A stretch of 64,000 nucleotides of DNA, taken from Marinomonas alcarazii (lineage in GTDB: Bacteria; Pseudomonadota; Gammaproteobacteria; Pseudomonadales; Marinomonadaceae). Under the pieces are notes generated by a model. That model saw nothing but the letters and a program-made list of their open reading frames with translations. It was not told the DNA's origin and searched no databases. The position numbers were made by a program, and so were the translations under genes. Shown piece by piece: positions 53,280-61,740 of the stretch (positions are counted from its first letter, which is position 1; each line of letters starts with the position of its first letter). The stretch is taken from NCBI RefSeq assembly GCF_003208215.1, contig NZ_QKLW01000002.1, forward strand, positions 186,001 to 250,000, in the 5' to 3' direction.

Positions 53280-53309
53280 AAAAGGGCTTCAACCTACATT
53301 GAAGCCCTG
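53280..53309 (-). terminator. Terminator of the tctA operon
   Basis: On the minus strand AGGGCTTCA, 8-base loop, TGAAGCCCT followed by TTTT. It sits at the start of the MCP gene and partly overlaps its upstream region. Confidence 0.85.
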
Positions 53310-53322
53310 TGAATATTAATGA

Positions 53323-54807
53323 TTAAGCTACACGACGCTTTTCTCTAATTTTGCTATAAGTAAACACAAAAATGGATAAAAGAGTCACACTAAATAAAGC
53401 CAAAGCAATTGGTCGATCTAAAAAGACATCAAAACTGCCATTAGACACACCTAACGCCTGACGCATTCGATTTAAGAACACAGGCCCCAAAACCAACCCC
53501 AATATAATAGGAACGGCAGGAATGTTATTCCGTTTCATAATATAGCCAACCACCGAGAACCCGAGTGCAATAAAAGCATCCGTAAACTGATAATTCTGAC
53601 TGTAAGCGCCTAAGAAACCGAGAACAAAAATAAGTGCTCCAATGAAACGACCACGAATTCGAGTAATGTTTACAATAAAGCGAGAGGCAAAAGTTAGGTA
53701 TATGAATATAAAAATATTCATCACGAACAATGCCACATACAGACCGGAAATAAACTCAGGATGCTCAGTAAACAATCTTGGACCTGGCGTATAGTTATGA
53801 ACCATAAACACCGACAGAAGCATCGCCATTAAAGCATCAGCAGGAATACCAAATGCCAACAAAGGAACCAAAACAGACGCTGTTACAGCATTATTTGACG
53901 TTTCTGAAGCGACAATGCCCGCCTCAGCGCCTTTACCAAATTCATCAGGATTCTTTGAGAATTTCTGCGCCAAAGTATAGGAAAAGAACTGGGACCCAAA
54001 CTCGCCAACGCCTGGCAACAATCCCATCACCACGCCTAAAATTGCCGAACGGATCGCTGTCACTTTATTGCGCATAAGCACGACAAAACCTTCAAAACGT
54101 CCCGATCCCTCTAATTTCGTTTTGAATGAATCATTACCTTTTGCAGAAATCAGTACATACGCTTGCGACATAGCAAACAGACCAATTACGGCAGGTACTA
54201 ATGGCACCCCAGCTAGCAGCCAAGGTTGATCAAAAGTGTAAACTTGGGTATTAAAAGATCGATCAATACCGACCGAACCTAAAAACATACCAAGACCAAT
54301 CATTGCCGCTGCTTCAAGGGCATACTTATTGTGCGCCAGCACAACAAAAACCATCCCAAGTAAAGCCAACATGGCAAATTCAGCGCTGCCAAATAGCGTT
54401 GCAACCTGAGACAAGGTAGGAGCGAAAAACACCAACGATAGAACGCTGATCATTCCACCAAAAAATGAAGACGTATAAGCAATAGACAATGCCTTTTTGC
54501 CTTCCCCTCGTTTGGCCATGGGATAACCATCATAAGTGGTGAGAACAGCCACCGGCGTTCCTGGTGTATTCATTAATATGGCGGGAATAGCGCCGCCATA
54601 CCAAGCACCGCCATAAACTCCCAACAATAAAGTCACGCCAAACAATGGCTCCATTGTAAAAGTTAAAGGCAGCAATATGGCCATCACACCAGCAGGTTCT
54701 AACCCGGGAATAGAGCCAATCGTGACACCGATAAGTGCACCAAGAATAACAGCCCATATAACGCCGTTACCAAATACTTCATTGATACCTAATGCTATTA
54801 AATCCAT
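53323..54807 (-). CDS. tctA: Tripartite tricarboxylate transporter large permease, TctA family
   Basis: 494 residues, about 12 helices. GSIPGLEPAGVMAILLPLTF and LMNTPGTPVAVLTTYDGYPM then GILPADALMA-type residues (AFGIPADALMAMLLS) are TctA hallmarks. Inner-membrane Na+-coupled uptake of a carboxylate. Last gene of the usp-tctB-tctA group. Confidence 0.92.
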   Translation of the reverse strand: MDLIALGINEVFGNGVIWAVILGALIGVTIGSIPGLEPAGVMAILLPLTFTMEPLFGVTLLLGVYGGAWYGGAIPAILMNTPGTPVAVLTTYDGYPMAKRGEGKKALSIAYTSSFFGGMISVLSLVFFAPTLSQVATLFGSAEFAMLALLGMVFVVLAHNKYALEAAAMIGLGMFLGSVGIDRSFNTQVYTFDQPWLLAGVPLVPAVIGLFAMSQAYVLISAKGNDSFKTKLEGSGRFEGFVVLMRNKVTAIRSAILGVVMGLLPGVGEFGSQFFSYTLAQKFSKNPDEFGKGAEAGIVASETSNNAVTASVLVPLLAFGIPADALMAMLLSVFMVHNYTPGPRLFTEHPEFISGLYVALFVMNIFIFIYLTFASRFIVNITRIRGRFIGALIFVLGFLGAYSQNYQFTDAFIALGFSVVGYIMKRNNIPAVPIILGLVLGPVFLNRMRQALGVSNGSFDVFLDRPIALALFSVTLLSIFVFTYSKIREKRRVA

Positions 54808-54815
54808 AAAAATCT

Positions 54816-55349
54816 CTAAAAGTATTTATTCATAAACCAAAGGGTTTCACCGCTGAATAGCTTTTCATATAAAGCTACGTCTGGAATCCAGATATTCACC
54901 CCAACTCTAAAAATTAGGACAATTAATGCGACAGCAATAAAGGTGTTCAATACCCAGATTGCTGATATCAATCGACTTAGCCAGACAATAGACAATACAA
55001 AAAGCATGGTTGATAAAGTAAAACCAATAATCGTAATTGCGTTGACATAGACAAAGAAAAGGATGCCTGTAATAAAGACCATTCGGTAATAACCTAGGCT
55101 TTCAACAAAACTTTCCAGTAAGCTTTTTTCGCCCTCTATCGGCCTAATGACGAGCAAGAGTTTGATAAAGGAAAAGAAAGCCAATATGCCCAAACCAAAT
55201 AAAGGGGCAACATAAGGCTGAGTATACCAACCGTGATCGCGTTTAATTTCCACAGTATGACTTTGGTAAGTAAAAATTAAATAAATACTAATGATGGTAA
55301 TAAACAGAAAAAACAGCTTGGATTTACGATGCTCATATTCCATTTCCAT
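54816..55349 (-). CDS. tctB: Tripartite tricarboxylate transporter small permease, TctB-like
   Basis: 177 residues, four membrane helices, poorly conserved as usual for TctB. Lies 8 bp before tctA and overlaps the upstream usp gene by 17 bp. Confidence 0.8.
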   Translation of the reverse strand: MEMEYEHRKSKLFFLFITIISIYLIFTYQSHTVEIKRDHGWYTQPYVAPLFGLGILAFFSFIKLLLVIRPIEGEKSLLESFVESLGYYRMVFITGILFFVYVNAITIIGFTLSTMLFVLSIVWLSRLISAIWVLNTFIAVALIVLIFRVGVNIWIPDVALYEKLFSGETLWFMNKYF

Positions 55350-55845
55350 CCCCCTCTTTTTTACTTACAACGGTATTAGAGATAGGCACAATCAATACAG
55401 GCACGGTCGTATTATGGATAACTTTCTGAGCGGTTGAACCTAGAAACATTCGAGACAATGCATTAACACGCCTATCTCCCATTACAACCATGCTGGCATC
55501 AACATCTTTTATCGTATCGACAATTTTTTTGGCAGGGTCACCAAAACGAACCACAACTTCAATGCTGTCTTCGTTAAACTCAATATCACTCAACTCTTCA
55601 GCAACGAAATTATGGATTCGCTGCTTCATGTAAGCTCGTAATTCGTCTTTTAGTGATTCCAAATGCGCATCATGCGCCTTCTTCAATTTGAATCCGACAA
55701 AAGAGTCATCATTACCACGGTGAAACTGATCAGAAACATGCAGGAAAAAAATCTTGCCGTCAGTGCTAGCCGCCTGTTCCAAAGCTGCACGCAGTACGAC
55801 CCGACTTCCCCTTTCTAAATCAGAGGCATATAAAATATTTCGCAT
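55333..55845 (-). CDS. Universal stress protein, UspA family
   Basis: 170 residues. ILYASDLERGSRVVLRAALE then VVMGDRRVNALSRMFLGSTA and AQKVIHNTTVPVLIVPI are Usp blocks including the G-x2-G-x9-G(S/T) ATP-loop variant. Usp genes in transporter operons are common in marine bacteria (TRAP and TTT); role likely regulatory of uptake. Confidence 0.87.
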   Translation of the reverse strand: MRNILYASDLERGSRVVLRAALEQAASTDGKIFFLHVSDQFHRGNDDSFVGFKLKKAHDAHLESLKDELRAYMKQRIHNFVAEELSDIEFNEDSIEVVVRFGDPAKKIVDTIKDVDASMVVMGDRRVNALSRMFLGSTAQKVIHNTTVPVLIVPISNTVVSKKEGDGNGI

Positions 55846-55904
55846 TTATGGACTCCAAGAGGCCTTATTAACAATGTCAAAAGCAAAACAAAGAAGAGGC
55901 AAAA

Positions 55905-56035
55905 CAGACGAAAATAGATAACGACATGAATGCTGAAATCGGAACCAAACAGGCAGCCAAAGTTGAGTTCATGGGTTATAAATGAACACGTTAAATCTGT
56001 TTTTTACAAAGCAGTGGAGAGTGCAGTAGTCATAC
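55905..56035. repeat. Degenerate dispersed repeat, copy B
   Basis: GAACCAAACAGGCAGCC, GGGTTATAAATGAACAC, CTGTTTTTTACAAAGCAG and GCAGTAGTCATACAAG match the order of blocks in the repeat at 1198-1313. Located between usp and the aldehyde dehydrogenase. Confidence 0.45.
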
Positions 56036-56044
56036 AAGAGTTTG

Positions 56045-56080
56045 CAGAAATATAGCCATATAATTATGGCTATATTTCTG
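56045..56080. terminator. Perfect 16-bp stem-loop terminator
   Basis: CAGAAATATAGCCATA (56045-56060), TAAT loop, TATGGCTATATTTCTG (56065-56080): perfectly paired. It ends the aldehyde dehydrogenase transcript and separates it from usp-tctBA. Confidence 0.7.
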
Positions 56081-56089
56081 TATAAGAAC

Positions 56090-57448
56090 TTACTTCGCTC
56101 GGTTAACAACCTTACGAACCGTATTCTCTAACAACCCTTCCATACCAAATTCGACGCCCAATCCAGAAGACTTATTACCGCCAAAAGGGACGTGAGGTAG
56201 CACTTCTGCATGGTTGTTTACCCAGACCGTTCCTGAATCAAGTTGATCAACAACCCAATCAAGCTCAGCACAAGGCTCACCCCAAACAGAACCACCTAAA
56301 GCAAACTCTTCATGAATAGCTTTCGACATAACCTCGTTAAGATCATCGTAAGGAATAACAGGAAGCACCGGACCAAATTGTTCATGACAAACCACATCAA
56401 TACTGTGTTGTGGGTCTTTAATAATAGTAGGAGCAATAAAATAACCATCTAAACCAGACGGTAGTTCTGCGGCAATAACCTCTGCTCCAGATTCACGAGC
56501 ATCAGCAATCATGGCTTTCACCTTTTCATACTGATTCGCGTTTTGAACGGGTCCAAAGGTCACACCTTCTTGCATACCATTACCAACAACTTGCGCCGCG
56601 GCTATTTTTACTAAAGCATCGCATAAAGCTTCATATTTAGAACGGTGGACATAGAGGCGTTTTAAACAAGCACATGTTTGCCCCATGTTGACAAAAGACG
56701 TCATGAAAATCTTTTCAGCAATCTTCTCAACATTGGCATTTTCTAAAACAATCCCAGCATCATTACCACCCAACTCCAGTGTTACCTTTTTCAGGTCACC
56801 AGCAACCAAAGAGGCAATACGCTTACCTACCGGTGTTGAACCAGTAAAGACCACTTTTTTAACATCAGGGTGCGATACTAAAGGTTCGCCAACTTCTCTT
56901 TCACCGATAACACACTGTACTAAGTTTGGTATTGTGTGCTCATTAATAATATCCACTAAACGAAGGGTATTAATGGGCGTCAAAGAAGAAGGCTTAATCA
57001 CCACACTATTGCCCGCACGAAGGGCTGGCATAATATGCCAAATGGCAATCATCAAAGGCCAGTTCCAAGGGGTGATGGATGCAACGACACCAACAGGCAT
57101 ACGATGCACCTCAACACGGCGCTCTTCACTGTCTTCCAGCACTTCTGGTTCGAGTTTTAGATCTGCATTGTAATGAGTCCACCCCACAGCGCCGCCCACT
57201 TCAAACTGAGCAAGAAACAATGGCTTTCCTTGCTCTGCTGTAATGATTGCTGCTAGCTCAGGCCCTGCCGCCTCAATGGCATTAGCAACATTATGTAAAG
57301 CTGCTGTACGCTCTTCGTGAGATTTTGCACTCCACTGCTTAAAAGCAATCTTAGATTTTTCAACAGCACTGTTTACATCACCTGCTGTTGAAGTCTGAAT
57401 CGACTTATACGTTTGCTTAGTCGCTGGATTAATAATATCTAAAGCCAT
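56090..57448 (-). CDS. NAD(P)-dependent aldehyde dehydrogenase
   Basis: 452 residues. KVTLELGGNDAGIVLENANV (general base) and FVNMGQTCACLKRLYVH (catalytic Cys in GQTC) are intact. Shorter than HpaE and of a different branch, closest by eye to succinate-semialdehyde or aryl-acetaldehyde types. Downstream of tctC by 52 bp. It could oxidise 4-hydroxyphenylacetaldehyde from amine oxidation, or succinic semialdehyde from HpaI; either would complete the pathway. Confidence 0.87.
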   Translation of the reverse strand: MALDIINPATKQTYKSIQTSTAGDVNSAVEKSKIAFKQWSAKSHEERTAALHNVANAIEAAGPELAAIITAEQGKPLFLAQFEVGGAVGWTHYNADLKLEPEVLEDSEERRVEVHRMPVGVVASITPWNWPLMIAIWHIMPALRAGNSVVIKPSSLTPINTLRLVDIINEHTIPNLVQCVIGEREVGEPLVSHPDVKKVVFTGSTPVGKRIASLVAGDLKKVTLELGGNDAGIVLENANVEKIAEKIFMTSFVNMGQTCACLKRLYVHRSKYEALCDALVKIAAAQVVGNGMQEGVTFGPVQNANQYEKVKAMIADARESGAEVIAAELPSGLDGYFIAPTIIKDPQHSIDVVCHEQFGPVLPVIPYDDLNEVMSKAIHEEFALGGSVWGEPCAELDWVVDQLDSGTVWVNNHAEVLPHVPFGGNKSSGLGVEFGMEGLLENTVRKVVNRAK

Positions 57449-57500
57449 GTTTCCACCATTCTTTTTATTTTGAGCAATACGATGTGCAAAAAATGAATAA

Positions 57501-58457
57501 CTATTTATTCTCAGCTACTAATTTTTTTGCATTTTCAAAGTCAAGTTCGATCAACTTTTGTGCGTTTTTCGAATTTGTCCAATACACACTGGCACCGGTG
57601 TTTTCTTGTAATTTCAACACGTCAGGCGACTGAAGAGCGGTCTCTGCAATCTCTGCGATTTTGTCGATAATCGGTTGAGGAGTGCCTTTTTTCACAAACA
57701 AACCATTCCATAAGGTTTGAGAGATTCCCGCCACCTCATTCAAAGTGGGTACATCAGGTAAAATAGACAAACGTTGGTACGTAAAAGACGTTAAAACCTT
57801 CACGTCTTTTGAATCTAAACAAGGAAGGATCTGTTGTGTCGTTGTATTGATAACATCCGCATCACCATTTGCTAATGCAGAACAATCTAATGCATCAAAA
57901 GCCGAATCAGAGGCAAATTCAAAACCTAGTTTTTTCGCGGCCTGAAACGTAACGGCAGTTGGCGTCGCTTCATAACCAAAGTGGCCTAGAGACACATCAT
58001 GTGTCTTCGCATACTCAGCCAATTCGGGCAATGTACTGTATGGCGCATCGGATTTAACCGCCAAAACAAAAGGATAATCTAGAAAAATGCCAACGGGAAC
58101 AAAGGCATCTGCAGCATATGGAGCATTGCCACCCACAACCTGACTGGTTACTAAGTCGACCACAAAAGAGCCAATAACACTGCCATCAGGACGAGATTGT
58201 GCAACGGTCGTTGCACCAAGCACGCCACCGCCACCAGGTTTGTTCACCACAGTCGCTGGCACACCGGTTTCTTTCGACATTTTTTCAGCAATAACACGAG
58301 TCAAAACATCTTCCAAGTCTCCTGGTGGGAATGGAACGATGAACTTAACGGGGCGATTCGGATAATTTGCCGCGTAGGTTGCCGTAGTAGCTAATGTGGA
58401 GATCACCAAGGTTGAAGCGGCCAGCGCTTTTAGAGCAAAAGATATTTGTTTTTTCAT
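57501..58457 (-). CDS. tctC: Tripartite tricarboxylate transporter substrate-binding protein, TctC family
   Basis: 318 residues with a signal peptide (ending ATYAANYPNRP). YPNRPVKFIVPFPPGDLEDV and TVVNKPGGGGVLGATTVAQS are the BugT/TctC blocks. The usual GG in the first block (PPGG) is replaced by PPGD. Captures an aromatic acid or carboxylate in the periplasm. Encoded ahead of the aldehyde dehydrogenase and TctA/B further downstream. Confidence 0.88.
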   Translation of the reverse strand: MKKQISFALKALAASTLVISTLATTATYAANYPNRPVKFIVPFPPGDLEDVLTRVIAEKMSKETGVPATVVNKPGGGGVLGATTVAQSRPDGSVIGSFVVDLVTSQVVGGNAPYAADAFVPVGIFLDYPFVLAVKSDAPYSTLPELAEYAKTHDVSLGHFGYEATPTAVTFQAAKKLGFEFASDSAFDALDCSALANGDADVINTTTQQILPCLDSKDVKVLTSFTYQRLSILPDVPTLNEVAGISQTLWNGLFVKKGTPQPIIDKIAEIAETALQSPDVLKLQENTGASVYWTNSKNAQKLIELDFENAKKLVAENK

Positions 58458-58516
58458 TTTTATCGTTCCTTTTTAGTAATACAGATCAAACCTACACTCT
58501 CGACCAGCCAGCTTCT

Positions 58517-58534
58517 ATGTCCCGATAGGGATAT
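58517..58534. promoter_or_regulatory. Palindrome ATRTCCC-N4-GGGAYAT, site 2
   Basis: Reads ATGTCCC GATA GGGATAT, the inverse of the site at 35733-35750. Lies 60 bp before tctC. Confidence 0.5.
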
Positions 58535-58641
58535 TTTTTCCTCTATCGTTTTACAATTTGAGTTGGCCTTACGTTGAAACCTGTGCATCTTTGCCTAATC
58601 GTATATTTGTTATTTTGTGAACTTGAGCTGCACCAAACTAG

Positions 58642-58653
58642 TTAACATGTTCA
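58642..58653. promoter_or_regulatory. HpaR-type operator, site E (half degenerate)
   Basis: TTAACATGTTCA within ACTAGTTAACATGTTCAT. Nearly central in the divergent tctC/hydroxylase region. Confidence 0.6.
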
Positions 58654-58840
58654 TTAAATTCAAGTGTTTTTTTACTCTTGATTGCATTTTTCATAACTAA
58701 CTAAAAAGTCATTCCTTAAGTCATTCCTTCGTTTCTTCCTAGAAAAGTCCTAAGTTTTGCCTGAAAAACACATTCCTTAAAAACCTTCAAATATCAATAC
58801 TGTAAAAACTTGATATAAAAAAAATAAGAGGACACAACAA

Positions 58841-60010
58841 ATGAAACGCCAAAACCCATTGCTAGAAGAGTTACAAAAAGTATTACCTAATATCGCTAAA
58901 AACGCAGAAGAAGCAGAAAATCTTAGAAAAGTACCTGAAGAAAATATTGAGTTACTCAAAAAAATAGGATTGCACAAAGCGTTTTTACCAAAAGTGTATG
59001 GCGGTTATGAGATATCTCTTCCAGAGTTTGGTGACTGTATTGCTGCACTTGCTGGTGCTTGTGCAAGTACCGCTTGGGCGTTTAGCTTGCTCTGCACCCA
59101 CAGCCACCAAATAGCCTTATTTCCCAAACAAGCACAGGACGATGTTTGGAAAGACGATCCTGATATGTTAGCCAGCAGCAGTATTGCTCCTTTCGGCAAA
59201 TATCAAGAAACCGATGGCGGAGTCATTTTTAGCGGAGATATGCGCTGGAGCAGCGGCTGCGAGCACGCCCAATGGGCGCTTTGTGGTTTTCTAAGAGAAA
59301 ATAAAGAAGGCACTAAGGATCACTGCTTCGCACTGATTCCTGCGACCGATTACAGCATCGATGATGACTGGTATTCAGCAGCCATGAAAGGCAGCGGCAC
59401 TAAAACACTGGTCATACGTGACAAATTTGTACCAGAACACAGAATCCAAAAAGCCAAAGATATGATGGAAGGAAAGTCTGGCGGTTTTGGCCTATACCCA
59501 GACAGTAAGATTTTTTACGCCCCTTACCGACCTTACTTTGCATCGGGGTTCTCGGCCATCAGCTTAGGCATTGCGGAGCGCATGCTAGAAACATTTAAAG
59601 AAGTGACTCAAGGTCGAATTCGAGCCTATACAGGTGCCAAAGTTGGGACCGCTACTCCAGCGCTATTGCGCATTGCAGAATCCACTCATCAAGTTATGGC
59701 TGCTCGTGCTTTTCTTGAGAAAACGTGGGATGAACACGCCGAATACGCTGAAGCACACCAATACCCTGATCGAGCAAAATTAGCAGAATGGCGCACCAAT
59801 CAAGCTTATGTAGTAAAAATGTGCATTGATGCGGTCGATCGTTTATTCAGCAGCATGGGCGCAAGTCACTGGTATCTGGATAAAGAAGCACAGCGTCTAT
59901 TCCGCGATAGTCACATCACAGGCGCCCACGCCTATACCGATTACGACGTTTGCGCACAAATCTTTGGGCGTGAATTGATGGGCTTAGAACCCGATCCATC
60001 TCTACTTTAA
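58841..60010 (+). CDS. 4-Hydroxyphenylacetate 3-hydroxylase oxygenase (C2-type, group D flavin monooxygenase)
   Basis: 389 residues of the acyl-CoA-dehydrogenase fold. N-terminal VLPNIAKNAEEAENLRKVPE, LPKVYGGYEISLPEFGD and FSGDMRWSSGCEHAQWAL suit the FMNH2-dependent hydroxylase C2 of Acinetobacter. It adds the 3-OH to 4-HPA, giving homoprotocatechuate. Adjacent to the reductase gene with 87 bp including a strong hairpin. The enteric HpaB is a different family branch, so I leave the symbol blank. Confidence 0.85.
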   Translation: MKRQNPLLEELQKVLPNIAKNAEEAENLRKVPEENIELLKKIGLHKAFLPKVYGGYEISLPEFGDCIAALAGACASTAWAFSLLCTHSHQIALFPKQAQDDVWKDDPDMLASSSIAPFGKYQETDGGVIFSGDMRWSSGCEHAQWALCGFLRENKEGTKDHCFALIPATDYSIDDDWYSAAMKGSGTKTLVIRDKFVPEHRIQKAKDMMEGKSGGFGLYPDSKIFYAPYRPYFASGFSAISLGIAERMLETFKEVTQGRIRAYTGAKVGTATPALLRIAESTHQVMAARAFLEKTWDEHAEYAEAHQYPDRAKLAEWRTNQAYVVKMCIDAVDRLFSSMGASHWYLDKEAQRLFRDSHITGAHAYTDYDVCAQIFGRELMGLEPDPSLL

Positions 60011-60023
60011 TATCCGCTTTAAA

Positions 60024-60059
60024 GAGTCAGATCCCTTTACTTTTAAGGGATCTGACTGC
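60024..60059 (+). terminator. Intercistronic hairpin between hydroxylase and reductase genes
   Basis: AGTCAGATCCCTT, TACTTTT loop, AAGGGATCTGACT: 13-bp stem, followed by a short T stretch (gcttttaa). Could be a partial terminator setting the C2:C1 ratio, or mRNA stabiliser. Confidence 0.55.
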
Positions 60060-60097
60060 TTTTAAAAAATAAATAGATAAGAACAAGAGAGAATATT

Positions 60098-61012
60098 ATG
60101 AGCTTCGACCCTAAAGAATTCCGCCGCTGCCTTGGCAATTTCGCCACAGGCGTTACCGTTATTACCGCAAAATCTGCCGATGGCACCCAAGTTGGCGTAA
60201 CGGCCAACAGCTTTAACTCCGTATCGCTTGACCCGCCACTTATACTGTGGAGCATTGTCAAAACATCAAGCAGTTATGCCGTATTTGAAAATGCAGATCA
60301 TTTTTCCGTTAATATTTTAGCGGCAGATCAAATCGATTTATCGAACAATTTCGCGAAACCAAGCGAGGATAAATTTGCCAATATCGAGACGCGAAATGGT
60401 GTTGGTGGCGCACCACTATTAACGAATACCGCCGCGAACTTTCAATGCGAGAAATACCAAGTTATCGACGGTGGTGACCACTGGATCATGATTGGCAAAG
60501 TCGTTGCATTTGAAAACTTTGGCCGCGCGCCGCTACTTTACGTACAAGGCAGTTATGCAGGGGCGATTCCTTTTACAGGGGCCAAAACACCTGCTCAAAA
60601 TGTTGCCTCAGATAAAACACTGGCCCGTTTGCATGACAGTGCAATTTACCTTATGCATAAAGTGTTACAAAAAGTTCAAGAGAACTATTTGCCAAAGCAA
60701 TCTTCTACTGGCCTAAGCACGAGTGAAGCTCGATTGTTACTCGTCTTAAGTGACACCGCAGGTATCACCATTGATGATTTGACTAATTTAGTAACCATTC
60801 CATCCGTGGATGTCATTGATGGAGTTGAAAGTCTAAAAGGCTTTGGTCTGATTAACAGTGACCTTGAACTTACAGACAAAGGCGAAGAAATGGCTGAACG
60901 CCTATGGGCCATCTCAAATCAGCAGCAATCCGATATCTTTGCCAACCTCAAAGAAGACGAATTAAACAGTTTTAAACAGCAGTTACATCAATTACTAAAA
61001 CAACTGTCTTAG
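60098..61012 (+). CDS. 4-Hydroxyphenylacetate hydroxylase flavin reductase (C1-type) with MarR-like C-terminal domain
   Basis: 304 residues. 1-165: flavin reductase domain with CLGNFATGVTVITAKSADGT and VGVTANSFNSVSLDPPLIL. 175-304: MarR-like winged-helix segment (TSEARLLLVLSDTAGITIDD, ELTDKGEEMAERLW). In Acinetobacter C1 the matching domain binds 4-HPA and relieves autoinhibition. Supplies FMNH2 to the oxygenase. The domain is not expected to bind DNA. Confidence 0.88.
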   Translation: MSFDPKEFRRCLGNFATGVTVITAKSADGTQVGVTANSFNSVSLDPPLILWSIVKTSSSYAVFENADHFSVNILAADQIDLSNNFAKPSEDKFANIETRNGVGGAPLLTNTAANFQCEKYQVIDGGDHWIMIGKVVAFENFGRAPLLYVQGSYAGAIPFTGAKTPAQNVASDKTLARLHDSAIYLMHKVLQKVQENYLPKQSSTGLSTSEARLLLVLSDTAGITIDDLTNLVTIPSVDVIDGVESLKGFGLINSDLELTDKGEEMAERLWAISNQQQSDIFANLKEDELNSFKQQLHQLLKQLS

Positions 61013-61037
61013 TTCTCAAAGCTCATCGACCTTTACG

Positions 61038-61076
61038 ACATACATAAAAATCCCCTCGTGGGATTTTTATGTATGT
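61038..61076 (+). terminator. Perfect 17-bp stem-loop terminator
   Basis: ACATACATAAAAATCCC, CTCGT, GGGATTTTTATGTATGT: perfect 17-bp inverted repeat with five-base loop after the reductase gene. Symmetric A/T runs allow function on both strands. Confidence 0.85.
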
Positions 61077-61091
61077 ATAATACCTTCCTAA

Positions 61092-61103
61092 TTAACAAGT
61101 TAA
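61092..61103. promoter_or_regulatory. HpaR-type operator, site G (one mismatch)
   Basis: TTAACAAGTTAA, 191 bp before hpaR. Suggests autoregulation. Confidence 0.5.
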
Positions 61104-61294
61104 GTTATTGATTGCAGCAATGATCCCCACCCCACGTGATTGCCTTTGCCATCTTAGACTGTACACTTTTAGCAACCGTTACCCATAAAAATATCAGCAT
61201 CGCGAAATCGTCACCGAGACCCATGCGCCAGCATTCTCTTTAGAAAACGCATTTGATACTTTAAGGTAATATTTTTCGGAATGAATGAGATTAC

Positions 61295-61717
61295 ATGAAA
61301 AGATTAGAAGATTCCCTGACACTGCAATTATTAAGAGCACGTGAATCATCCATGACTTTTTTTAGGCCAGTACTACAAAAAGCAGGCTTTACCGAGCAAC
61401 AGTGGCGAGTCTTACGTGTTTTAAATGATCATGAAGAATTAGAAGCAAAACAACTGGCGCATTTGTGTTGTATTCTCAGCCCGAGTTTAACCCGCATTAT
61501 TACGCGCTTTGAAGACGATGGTTTTATAAAACGCAAAAAATCCCCTACGGATCAGCGCATCTCATTGCTTTCACTCACCCCTAAAGCAAATAAAATTGTC
61601 AAAGAATTCCGCCCGGAAGTGGATGCCGCTTACCAACGACTCAAAGACAAATTGGGAGAGGATAAGCTTAAAGAGCTCAGTCGACTGTTGAGCGATATTA
61701 TTGCTTTAGAGAGTTAA
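61295..61717 (+). CDS. hpaR: MarR-family regulator HpaR
   Basis: 140 residues. Winged helix ELEAKQLAHLCCILSPSLTR and DGFIKRKKSPTDQRISLLSL (wing). Architecture and place match HpaR, repressor of the homoprotocatechuate operon, released by 4-HPA or homoprotocatechuate. It is the natural candidate to bind the TTAACATGTTAA palindromes of this island. Confidence 0.87.
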   Translation: MKRLEDSLTLQLLRARESSMTFFRPVLQKAGFTEQQWRVLRVLNDHEELEAKQLAHLCCILSPSLTRIITRFEDDGFIKRKKSPTDQRISLLSLTPKANKIVKEFRPEVDAAYQRLKDKLGEDKLKELSRLLSDIIALES

Positions 61718-61740
61718 AGCAAATAATCAATTGGCAGCAA

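Larger units (their letters stand above)
58458..58840. other. Divergent control region between tctC and the hydroxylase
   Basis: 383 bp with two regulatory palindromes (58517-58534, 58642-58653), no gene seen. AT-rich, with repeated CATTCCTTAA blocks at about 58700-58780. Confidence 0.6.
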
